Of a stretch of DNA of 64,000 nucleotides, positions 1 to 10,869 are shown piece after piece. The notes under the pieces were generated by a model. It ran no database searches, was not told where the DNA came from, and saw only the letters and a list, made by a program, of their open reading frames with translations. Source of the DNA: Megalobrama amblycephala (lineage: Eukaryota > Chordata > Actinopteri > Cypriniformes > Xenocyprididae); the NCBI RefSeq assembly GCF_018812025.1, contig NC_063061.1, forward strand, positions 1,744,001 to 1,808,000, read 5' to 3'. The position numbers were made by a program, and so were the translations under genes. Each line of letters starts with the position of its first letter. The first letter of the stretch is position 1.

Positions 1-970
1 GAATAGGAAGGTTAAATTCAAAGGTATCAAACGAGAAAAACACTAAACATCCAAAGAAAATCTGTTTCAGTGCTAATAAAGGCCTGACATCTCTGTAGCT
101 GATTGTTCACTGTGTATCGCTCCACTGTCTATTTCTGAAACCTTGAAAAGCCTTGCACATCTCCTCAACATTATCAAGCTGGAAGGCTAATCGCCTCAAG
201 CCTGTCTATCTACATCTAAATTTATTCTACATCTTAGCTGAAGTTCACACAGCTATCACATCCAGGTGCATTAAAATCTCAACCATCATCCTGGTCATCC
301 AGCTCTTCTGTGTGGTCACCCAAAACAGGGCTGATATTTCCCCCATTCTCTCAAGGAGATATTCCACTGTTGACTCCACAACATTATCATTAAATATTCC
401 CGAGAACACATCTTGGGAGAGGGCACGCAAATGTCAAAATTACACCTTGAAAAGTCACCAATCTTGAGCTCTTCCGTCTCAAAGCTCCGCCCACGCTACT
501 TGATTGACACTCCTCATTTGCATTTGATTTGCCCTTTTTGATGTTGGTTTGAGCATTTGATTTATGATTTGAGCATTGAATTATGACAGGTTTAAACTGG
601 GTTGATAATGAAAATTAAAAATCAAATACAAATGAGTTTTAATTTGATTTTTGATACAATTCATGCTTGAAATTGCATTTGAGCATTTGATTTGAGCAGA
701 CTTTGATTTATTATTTGACCTTTTTAAGCATTTGAATTTTGTTAGGAAAAAACTTCCATATGAATGTGCAAGGATTCCCGTGTCATCCGATGCCATTTAT
801 TTTAGCTTTTTCCGAGAGCTTACTCTGCTCTGATTGGCCAGATGGCCCAGTCTGTCGTGATTGGTCGACCACTTACAGCGCGTGTTGGAAAACAAACGCT
901 CATTAGCATATCTGAATTTCAGCTCCTGATCTTCCTCAGCAATACAAACAGTAACGATGGCGTCGGTTTT
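1..970. other. no gene; degenerate GAGCATTTGATTT repeats
   Basis: From about 520 to 740 the motif GAGCATTTGATTT recurs at irregular spacing with TTTGATTT variants. A GC-richer stretch at 840-970 (TGATTGGTCGACCAC) borders the 496-bp repeat. Short open frames have no recognisable homology. Confidence 0.5.
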
Positions 971-1466
971 CAACATGTTCTCCAACCAATACGACCATAT
1001 AGGCTGTTTGTCACTACCCTGAAATACGACCCATAGGAGCGTTTACTAAAGTGGCGCCCCTATCGACAACAGGACACTTTCATTTTAATGCATTGTTCCC
1101 TTTTATCTGCGTCATTTTTCGGGTTTCACGTAGCGCAATTGGCAGAGCATTGCAATAACGATATGCAATCATGTGATCATGCAATCGTGGGTTCGATCCC
1201 AGGGAATGCATGTGCTCATAAAGTGTAAATGCACTATAAATCACTAAAGTTACGTTTACGGGCGGGGTGGGTGTAGTCGTTAATAAAAAATTTGTTTTGC
1301 TAAATGGAAATAGGACAAATGGTGTAAAAAGTCCACACATTGCATTTAAATGAACACGCATTTTGATTGACAGTCATACGTCATTTCATGACGACAGACG
1401 TAACGCGACACTGTCATTATTTTTACACCCGCTAGAGGGTGCACGACTTCAAAACGTAAATATAGG
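971..1466 (+). repeat. 496-bp interspersed repeat carrying a tRNA-like promoter, copy 1
   Basis: The sequence from CAACATGTTCTCCAACCA to CGTAAATATAGG recurs, inverted, at 19780-20274. Inside are a tRNA-like region with box A (TAGCGCAATTGGCAGAGCA, 1131-1149) and box B (GGTTCGATCCC, 1190-1200), then a body with GGGCGGGGTGGGTGTAGTCG and TGCATTTAAATGAACACGCA. The tRNA-like part resembles common cyprinid tRNA-derived SINEs. It is too diverged in the anticodon arm to be a functional tRNA gene. Confidence 0.75.
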
Positions 1467-3573
1467 TCATAATAAGGTGCTTTTTTTTTTGGAGGACTCG
1501 GTTTTACCATATCAATCTCATTCTTTGGAAGTGTATCAAAGTGAATTTGCTTTGGCAGCAGAAAACGGCGTCTTCTCGACATGAACAACACAAACCAAAC
1601 TCTTCCAGTCTCAAATACAACTACAGTGTTTGAGGGCGGGGCAAAGGAGATGCTGTTCAGCCAATGAAGAGCATAGGCAGGCATTATGCAAATTAGTTAC
1701 AAACCTACATAATTCTTGATAAGTAAGATCAAGATTACTAAAAACTCATTTCAGACAGTTCAGAATCACTTCTTTCTTTTGGAAGACAATAACTCCATTT
1801 ATCTGCACTTTGAGGTAATATCCCAAAAAGCATGATGGGGCACTTTAATAACTCGCAGGAAAGTACTAAGTTTGAAACTTCTTTTGGTGTGAGACTTTGT
1901 TTTGATCCTTGTAGATGTGAAGAACGTTAGTGTCCCCCAGAAGAATAAAAGACAAAGACACGAGATTCAGAGTGGAGGAGGTGATTAAAAGTGCTGCTCT
2001 AACACACGTGTATCACATCTTCAGCTGTAATGACACCTACATTGTGTGTTTCTCACACAAACAGCCACCTACTATAAAAGACTAAGTGAATATTCAACAT
2101 CAAGGCCTGTCTTTACACTCTCAGCCAACTCGCTTCGGTTCACAGCTGCGCTGTTGAAAACACTTTCAGCATCTTTCCCTCCTGAAATCCATTTTAAACC
2201 ATTGTTAAAGGTACTGTGCTGGTACAGATTGGCTAGAGTCTCCAAACATGACCAAAGATCTCAAAACCAGAAGTAGAACCATACGCTCACAGTTATATAT
2301 TATCTCTCTCTACAGAACAACTCAGGTGTGAACAGATCATAAATCAACATTCAATATAAACAGCTCCTACACCACATGACTTAATATGGAGAAACACATA
2401 AGTAAAGCCACTTTTGTTCACATGAACGCTTCCTGTCAAAGCACATTTGAATAATTTCGCTATTATCACCTTTGTTCATGTTGGTGAAAGCAGCAGTTTG
2501 TGCGAGCTCTTTATTCATTTCACCCATTACCACCTTCATTTCTGTTACAATCATTCTGTCTGAATCAATGTAAAGCTACTTTGACACAATCTGCATTGTA
2601 AAAAGCGCTATATAAATAAAGGTGACTTGGATTGGATCTGGAGCGAACGCTAGAAGCCTTTAATGCCCCGTGCGATGTGTTCAGACCTCCAGGATGAAAG
2701 AGCAGCGTTTCATGTTCCCAGACTTCACTTTTCGACCCCTCACCGCGAGGTTGAAGCCATCGGAGCTTGCGACACTGACTCTCCTTGAGGTGGCTCTGAC
2801 ATCCAGCTTTTATTTCGTTGTACCTTTATCTCTCTTAACAGGATGTAGCAATCCATTAACGCTTCTCTTCATCCACAAAGTGACCCAGTCGACCTACTTT
2901 CTTTTCCTCTAACTCTGGGCTCCTCTCTCTTTCCACTCTCTCCACCTTTTGTTTTTGCTCTTTTTTATTCTTTTCTCTTTTTTTTGCAATGCCCACTACA
3001 AGTCACCTTTTAAGGTTTTGACCCTGAATGGATATGGCTTAGTGCACAGCCCACCCTCCCTTTGTCACGGAGTCCCCAATCGGTCAGAGACGCTGAAGCA
3101 TGAATGAGGAAATGTCAGCTAAAAATGGGTCGGACAGCACATTTCTTTATTACAGATATTTAATAACCACGGTATAATATCCATTAGGTCTAAGAAATGT
3201 AATAGGGATCTTTGTACATGAGTGAGAAATAGTTTGCATTGTGTTGTGCATCTGTCATACTTGAAAGATTTGGTTTGATTAAAACGAACTTGTGTGCGAT
3301 TGCTCTGTTAGTGCGGTTCATTTGAATGAGTGTGAACGCTGCCATCCAAACCTTGGTGCGCACCAAACAAGAGGACCGAAACCCATATTTTCAGGAATCT
3401 CGATCCACTTTTATACAAACTTTGGTGCAATTTGGCTCAAATATGCAACACGGACCAAAGATAACTAAAGGAACTGAAAACAGTCGGGGCCAAACAAACC
3501 AACAGAACTACAAGTGTGAACACACCCTAAAATAATGAATATAAAATTGAGAATCTAGGTCTTTAAGAGCTTG

Positions 3574-3575
<2 letters not shown>
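1467..3575. other. no recognisable gene
   Basis: AT-rich sequence with the L2-like tail at 2565-2640. Several 60-80 codon open frames lack homology or splice context. Confidence 0.5.
2565..2640 (+). repeat. L2-like LINE 3' tail
   Basis: GTAAAGCTACTTTGACACAA, then TCTGCATTGTAAAAAGCGCT and ATATAAATAAAGGTGACTTG. This is the typical 3' end of fish L2-type LINEs; no coding part remains. Confidence 0.65.

Positions 3576-3633
<58 letters not shown>
3576..3633. repeat. (TA)n microsatellite
   Basis: About 29 uninterrupted AT/TA dinucleotides. Confidence 0.95.
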
Positions 3634-3636
<3 letters not shown>

Positions 3637-3791
3637 TCAATCGATATTATGCACTAATGGATCCTTTCTCAATACCAAATGCAACAACATTTATTTATAT
3701 GCAATAATATTTATTGAACAACAATATTTAAATGAACAACATTAGCCATTATAAATGACAAAAGGAAAAATACACAATTTTATAGCCTTAA

Positions 3792-4729
3792 AGGTGCCCT
3801 AGAACTTCTTTTTAAAAGGTGTAATTTAAGTCTAAGGTGTCCCCTGAATGTGTCTGTGAAGTTTCAGCTCAAAATACCCCATAGATTTTTTTAATTCATT
3901 TTTTTAACTGCCTATTTTGGGGCATCATTAACTATGCACCGATTCAGGCTGCGTCCCCTTTAAATCCTCGCGCTCCCCGCCCCCGGAGCTCGCTCTTGCC
4001 TTGAACAGCATAAACAAAGTTCACACAGCTAATATAACCCTCAAAATGAATCTTTACAAAGTGTTCGTCATGCATGCTGCTTGCATACATCAGATCATGT
4101 GAGTATAGTATTTATTTGGATGTTTACATTTGATTCTGAATGAGTTTGATAGTGCTCCGTGGCTAAAGCTAACATTACACACTGTTGGAGAGATTTATAA
4201 AGAATGAAGTTGTGTTTATGAATTATACAGACTGCAAGTGTTTAAAAATGAAAATAGCGACGGCTCTTGTCTCCGTGAATACAGTAAGAAACGATAGTAA
4301 CTTTAACAACATTTAACAGTACATTAGCAACATGCTAACGAAACATTTAGAAAGACAATTTACAAATATCACTAAAAATATCATGATATCATGGATCATG
4401 TCAGTTATTATTGCTCCATCTGCCATTTTTCACTATTGTTCTTGCTTGCTTACCTAGTCTGATGATTCAGCTGTGCACAGATCCAGATGTTAATACTGGC
4501 TGCTCTTGTCTAATGCCTTGAACATGAGCTGGAATATGCAAATATTGGGGGCGTACATATTAATGATCCCGACTGTTAAGTAACAGTCAATGTTATGTTG
4601 AGATTCGCCTGTTCTTCGGAGGTCTTTTAAACAAATGAGATTTACATAAGAAGGAGGAAACAATGGTGTTTGAAACTCAGTGTATGTCATTTCCATGTAC
4701 TGAATTCAATATTTAATTCTAGGGCGCCT
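3792..4729. mobile_element. TTAA-flanked ~940-bp element, AGGTGCCCTAGAA family, copy 1
   Basis: It is flanked by TTAA at 3788-3791 and 4730-4733, with termini AGGTGCCCTAGAA and TTCTAGGGCGCCT. The interior includes TCTAAGGTGTCCCCTGAATG and GGCATCATTAACTATGCACC. Full-length sister copies occur at 15952-16918, and rearranged ones at 36147-38489. TTAA duplication suggests mobilisation by a piggyBac-type transposase. There are no coding frames longer than about 70 codons. Confidence 0.8.
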
Positions 4730-4733
4730 TTAA

Positions 4734-5519
4734 TATTAAATTATTAAATTTAATACAGCCCAATTCGATTTGCTCAGGAACAAGTAATAGATTAAGCCGG
4801 ATGCACACTGTGTGATTTTGGCCACGATTTGGTCGTCTGAGACAAATTTTGAGAATCCTAAAAGATTCCTATAATCTTAAGCTAAAATCTGTAGTCTTTG
4901 TTCGCTGGTTTGATGTGTTCACCGACAGCCGATCAATGACCGTCGCAATCAGATTTTACCTCAGATGAAATTCTGGCAGTGTCAGAAGATTTGCCGCACA
5001 GTCCTGCAGTGTGACTTCTCCTACGACAAACTTCAAATTGTCTTCGTTTTTCAAGACAAGTCATGATAAAAATTAATGCTAGAGATGTCTTTGTTAGCCA
5101 CCCTTTCAGTCCTGTGTGTAATGCACCTTACAGTCACCGAACGTGTGTGTGGGTTGATGATGTAAAACTCCGGACAAGTTTTCATGTGTGCATCTGTTTT
5201 AACACGTCTTGACTGTCGTACCGTCTGACATAATGACAGCTGAGAGTGTGACAATCAAGTTCAAGTTCAAGTTTTTTATTTGCCAATACCACCATCTGTA
5301 CAAACATACAGAGAAATCGAAATAACGTTTCTCTTCTCTCAAATTGAGGATAATGTTTGAACAGTCTGACAAACAACAATCGTAAAGGACTGTTATAAAT
5401 CGCACAGCGTGCACCCGGCTTTAATAAGACCAAAGATTGCCCGTTTCATGTACCCAAAATGAATTATATCTCATGTTTAACCACTATAAGAGACAGCGGC
5501 AAATCCCCAAAGCGCTGGC
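4734..5519. other. no gene; probable old repeat fragments
   Basis: Repeat-like features include GGATGCACACTGTGTGATTT near 4800 and a triple TTCAAG run followed by TTTTTTATTTGCC at 5258-5283. No coding evidence. Confidence 0.4.
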
Positions 5520-5830
5520 TGAGATGAAGCTGTTCTCAGCGGGTACTCGAGCACTGAACGTCCGCTGACGGCCTGGAGCTCGCATCTCCGAAAACGTCTA
5601 AACAAATCATAAAATAGGCACTATGATTAAATATGAGTCACATATTTCAGGTCTAAACAACTACATTCTCACCTAAAAAACTCTTAAAACTACAATTCAT
5701 ACAACAAGTGAAGTATTTGTAAAAAATACGGTGAAAAGGTAGGAGTGCTGTTATCACTAGAATATCACACACCTCTCAGCCAATCAGATTCGAGAATCAG
5801 AAAGAACTGTTGTATAAATATATACATATA
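5520..5830 (-). repeat. interspersed repeat fragment shared with 9035-9090
   Basis: CTGTTCTCAGCGGGTACTCG and CGCTGACGGCCTGGAGCT match 9035-9090 in reverse orientation. The right part (CAGCCAATCAGATTCGAGAA) is a familiar terminal sequence of a common cyprinid DNA element. Confidence 0.5.
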
Positions 5831-6539
5831 GGTATAGTTTCATATACTATATATATATTATTTTGTTTGCTTATGAGTTTGAAAACAATTGCTGAATCAC
5901 TGAAATAGTCACACTTTCACAGTGAAAGAATCAATCTGCAGAATGTGAAGAAAAACTGTGAAAATGAATTCATTTTAAGAATGCTTAAAAAAGAGTTTGA
6001 TAAACTAAAATGTGTAAATTAGGAAAACTAAACAGCACATTATCCAAGTGTAGATCAAATCAAATGTGTTAATTAGGATTAGGTTGAAACAGTTCTCATG
6101 TCTGAATGTCCCAGTGCGATTAGAGAAAGTTAGATCACACTACCTAAACAATGTCACCCTTAAAATCTCTCAGTGCAAACAAGGAAACTTGTGGGAAATA
6201 TAAAGGAGCGGATGAAATGTGCCCCAGTCAGTATCATATCTCTGCGTAACGCCGACCTCAAAAGCATAATAGTGACCCAGACGATTAAGATGAGACCAGA
6301 TCTAATTTAAAGAGCTTCACACATCACACATCATCTCGCTAAACCAAGAAACACAAACACAAATAAACTAAATATGCCAATACTGATCCTTTTCACAGAC
6401 ATGATGCATTTTGTGACATGCTGGGTGGATTATCGACTAAATTAAACGTGCATTCACCATTATCTCCGCTTGTGTTCATTAACGCAAACCTTGAGAGAAC
6501 ATGCTTTATTGTTTCACTGGCAGGACATGCTTTGTTGCA

Positions 6540-6850
6540 GATATGCTAATGGTGCTCTAACAGTCAGATGCACAAAGAATTAGCATGCCGTTCACTGATT
6601 TTTAATGTCAATTAAAAGCAGGAGTGTGACAAGACCTCCATAAAACAACTGCTCCATGACAGGAGCTGCTCTCTGCAGTTGCTCTGTGGCCCTTGAATGA
6701 GTTATGCTAATAGACACCAGCACTGGCCAGAATGCCATTTTGATTTGCATATGGCACATTTTCTCTCTTCATTGATTTTAGGTTGGAAGGCATGACTGGA
6801 TTGACAGTTTATTTGATTAAATTGATGCTGCATGACATCCTCCACGACAA
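6540..6850. promoter_or_regulatory. candidate conserved non-coding element
   Basis: A non-repetitive stretch rich in homeodomain/POU/TALE-type words. It has an octamer ATTTGCAT at 6743-6750, TGACAG at 6802-6807, TGATTAA at 6814-6820, TATGCTAAT near 6704 and CAATTAAAAG near 6609. Composition and motif density resemble vertebrate developmental enhancers. There is no alignment to prove conservation. Confidence 0.3.
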
Positions 6851-7998
6851 TGGGCTTACTTCATTTTTGCACCCTCATTTTCTCTAAGCACAAATCCAAT
6901 AGTGATTGCACTATACTTCAAACTGTTTCAAAAGTGCTTTGCAATCAGGTTTAATGAATTCAATCTTGTGACTGACATATGAAATTATTCCTGTGTAACA
7001 TCAGTTAGAGCCGAGTTTACGGAGAAATGGGCCATAATTCATCTATATGCAGGATTCTTGGATTATTTTGCCTTTGCACTTTATTTTAAGGTGACGTTTT
7101 TATTGACTAATAATAATAATAATATGGACTTACTTTAAGGTGAAGGTTTGAGTTAGGCTTTGGTTTAGGGTGAGTTGCTTGCATTTATGCATAATTTACT
7201 GTTATTACTATGGTAAGTACGTGTAACTGCATCACCTTAAAATAAAGTGTTACCCATTTTGCTTGATCCAAGTGAAAATATGCCATGTTGCAGTGTTATT
7301 TGTTTAATTGGATTCTCTTTATCTGCACGACTGATCATGACTATGATGTGGGTCAGTTCCTGAAGTTTCTGAAGCAGTTGATCTGTGCGTTTGGTTTGAT
7401 CTGTGCAAAAGCCCTAGGAAAATAATAAGGATGTGTACTTCAGAAAGAAAAAAAAAAAGATATATTCATTACTACAACTCCTTCCTCCTCATTCCACGGA
7501 CAGCCGCCACCGCAAGGACACATCAAAGATAGCGTTAACCCTCCTCCCACAAGAGGGGAACAAATATATCTGAGAATGAGACACACTCGGTCGCACATAA
7601 CGGTTTGATGCGCCTGGCTTTCACACCTGTGAAGTGGGAAATGGCACTCCGTAGCCGACTGAGGGTGAGATTAGGAAGTCATTTTGATTAATGTTAAATC
7701 TCACACTGTGGAGTGGGAGTAAAATCATCCCAGCCCATGAAGTGAGAACAGCGTTACACAGTCCCTTACTGCTACTGGAAGCAAAGCACACTGGGAGAGT
7801 AAGCGCATCTACTGGCAAAATCAATTTGTAAAAGCGGCTTGGATGCTTTTGATTCCAGTCTTTGATGAGAATATTCCCTATCTCCCTATCCTTGTGACAC
7901 AGTCCTGGACAAAATGAAGAGATGACACACCTTCACAGAGTAAAATGGCCATAAGCTACCTTTGAGCATGACAAATCAAACTAAAGTCTGTTGTATAA

Positions 7999-8994
7999 CT
8001 ATATATATATATATATATATATAGACAGGGCTGGGCAGGTTACTTTTAAAATGTATTTCACTACAGATTACAAAATACATGCTTTAAAAAGTAATTTGTA
8101 ACGTATTTTGTTAGATTACCCAAGTTTTGTAACTTAATCTAAATACTTTAGAATACTTTGGAATACTAATAAGTATGTAACACACATGCAAAAAAAATGT
8201 TTTTCTCACAATTCTGACTTTTTTCTCAGAATTGCAAGCTGCGATTGCAAGTTATAAAGTCAGAATTCTGAGATATAAACTCGCAATTTCCCAGTAAAAA
8301 TGTCAGAATTGCAAGAAAATAAGTCAGAATTGTGAGATTTCTCGCAATTGTGAGAAAAAGTCTGAATTGCAAGTTTTTAATCACGCAATTCTGACTTTAT
8401 AACTTGCATTTACGAATTTCTATCTCGCAATTCTGAGAAAAAAGTTCAGAACTGTAAGATGCAAACTCGCAATTGCAAGGAAAAACGTCATAATTGTGAG
8501 ATAAAAAGTTGCAATTAGCATTTTTTTACAGTTCAGATACAGGACAGTTCAGATTCAAGGGTATATACATTTTTGAATGGGGCAAATTTTAGAAATTCAG
8601 ACATTTTTTCTTGTGGAATATATGTAAGCATATTTTATGTGAAATAGCTTATTCAGGACAGTACTAAATAAAAATAACTTGCAATTTTTATGATCCCTCT
8701 TATTTGGTTAAAATTATTAAATTGTTGCATATTCTGCAAGAAATGTAGCTGATGCTTTTGCAGACTGTCAGAGTCAAAGAATCACCAATTGCGTTTTACA
8801 TTAATTACTGTCACAGTTTACATTAATGTTTAAATGAAATTCAAAGTAATCACTTCGGTAATCTAAAATACTTTTCAAATGTAACTGTAATTTGATTACC
8901 TCCCATTTAAAATGTAACTGTAATGAAATACAGTTACTCAAATTTGTATTTTAAATACGTAACTAAGTTACATGTATTTCGTTACTCACCAACC

Positions 8995-9031
<37 letters not shown>
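7999..9031. mobile_element. hAT-like non-autonomous element inside a TA microsatellite
   Basis: (AT)n at 7999-8023 is followed by CAGGGCTGGGCAGGTTACTT. The other end reads CGTTACTCACCAACCCTG, then (TA)n at 8997-9031. The termini are inverted repeats (CAGGGYTGG). The interior holds AAATGTAACTGTAATTTGAT, typical of a common fish family, and an AGAATTGCAAG-type self-complementary stretch at 8195-8530. The repeat seems to have split one TA tract in two. Confidence 0.6.
8195..8530. repeat. self-complementary TCAGAATTCTGAGATATAAA repeat, copy 1
   Basis: Irregular reiterations of TCAGAATTGCAAG, CTCGCAATT and TTCTGACTT occur in both orientations, giving many overlapping small hairpins. Related stretches are at 24660-24840 and 37480-37600. 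Confidence 0.7.
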
Positions 9032-9034
<3 letters not shown>

Positions 9035-9035
<1 letters not shown>

Positions 9036-9090
9036 AGCTCCAGGCCGTCAGCGGCCATTCAGTGCTCGTGTACCCGCCGAGAACAGCATG
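9035..9090 (+). repeat. fragment of the same repeat, opposite orientation
   Basis: GCAAGCTCCAGGCCGTCAGC and GTACCCGCCGAGAACAGC are complementary to 5528-5585. It abuts the TA microsatellite. Confidence 0.5.
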
Positions 9091-9359
9091 GGGACATTTT
9101 TCTTTCCATGTGATTTTTGTCCCAGGATGGGATTATGGACTTGACATAGTAGAGGAAGTATTTAGAGGTCCTTAATCTCCAATTATTTCAGTCTTTCTCG
9201 CTTATTTTTGAAATAAGAATGGTTGCACCCACAGATGTATGTTTTTCTGTCATCATCAGAAATGCACTGGCCACCTACAGCATGACTGAGATCAGATGTT
9301 CACTGGTTTTTGGTGTGCTCACTTTGATTAAATATTATGAAGACAAACATTTTAAATAG

Positions 9360-10600
9360 GGTCAGTCTATGAGCCAGTGTAATGGAGCTGATGTGGAAGC
9401 AGACGAAGGCGATGGTGAAGAGAATATGGTTATAATACATTATAATACTTATCTATTCATTGAATACATCTTTAGAAAGTACAATGCATTAAAACACACG
9501 ACAAACAACCAATTTCAGAATCTGCAAATATTATAATGCCTTTTAACTTTGGTCACAATTCTTTATGAAAAGATACAATGCATTATAACATACATTATGA
9601 ATACATTTATAATGCATTATACATAAGGGCTTTAAGTAAAGTGTTACCAAAATATTTATTTAAGCTACTCTTTTGCTACACACTCAAAAGTATGTGCGTT
9701 TTCTTCACAAAAAGAGTACATACTTTTAGTGTAAAGTATAAGTAGGTGAATTGGGACGCAGCAATACCCTCGCAAACTTCCCTAAGCACTTCCCCTCGGG
9801 GGAACCCCACCAACATTTTGAAGTGCATTCAACTTTGTTAAAAATGTTAATTTTTCTGTCTGCTAGAGGTCACTAGAGTCCTGTTCAAAACAAAGGTGTA
9901 GCTTGATGATGCCAAGTTTGAGCATGGAATTATGGGACATGTGGTCTTCACCTCACAGCTGGTGGAAACAATCGGGATTGGACTTGGGAAGAAATCATGT
10001 TCATGGATGTGAATATTAACGTCACTGTAGTATGAAGCAGAGCAGGAGCGAGTGTTGTGGAGCTGAACGAGGAGCTGGAGCGATTGATCAACACACGCCT
10101 CACGAGCAGCGGGACTTTTATTATGACACAGTCGCCGGCGCCGCTTCCGCTTTTCCGGTCATGAGTATGAGGTAACGCAGCTCTGTTTATCATATTAGAT
10201 ACATTTGAGAGTGTTGAAAATGATGTTATAACGTTACTCTGTGCGTTCGCTAGGCGGCTGCTGTGAGACACTGTTACACACTGCAGTAAGATTGATCGAT
10301 TTTACAATATCATATTAAATGCTGGATGGCTTGTGTTGATAAATGGCATGCAATTAATTTTAAAACGTATTGTATGATGGAGAAAATGCTGTATTACTGT
10401 TACTAAAAATAAAGCTGCATCTGATTATGCTATGTTAGCTACTTGACAAAATAGTGTTTTTCTCTGAGGCATGGTAAAGCATGGTACTCGCAAAACATCA
10501 AGAAAATTAGATTTAAACAACAATACTAAAAATGTTGAGCTATATAACAATAATTAGTTTTCTGTCTATAAATGTAACCAAACAGTTGTTCCCTTGTCTA
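9360..10600. other. no gene; exon-like GC patch near 10050-10175
   Basis: Contains a terminal-repeat fragment ending AAGTAAAGTGTTACC at 9652, a CCCTCGCAAACTTCCC-type repeat near 9770, and a GC-rich stretch with TCGCCGGCGCCGCTTCCGC followed by ATGAG-GTAACG. The last could be a first exon with a donor site but has no supporting continuation. Confidence 0.35.
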
Positions 10601-10869
10601 TTAAAACATATAATATATTAAAGAGTCTTTGGTGTTTCCATGGTTACTACAAAATAAACCGGAAACCGAGAGTAACGCGGGTATGACGCCATTGACAGGC
10701 GACTCCTCACACGTCCCGCAGCCTTGGTTAAAATTGCAATTTTCTCACGATTTGCAAACAGTTGCAAACATTTGGGATATTGTCAGTACTCAAGTGAACA
10801 AAATATATAACACTGGCCTAGTGGTTTTTGGATATTTTACTGCAGAATTCTTACATATTGCACCTTTAA

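Noticed and set aside
1121..1206. Functional tRNA gene
   Set aside because: Boxes A and B are recognisable but the acceptor stem does not pair and the anticodon arm is distorted; a second copy at 20045-20130 shows that it is part of a dispersed repeat.
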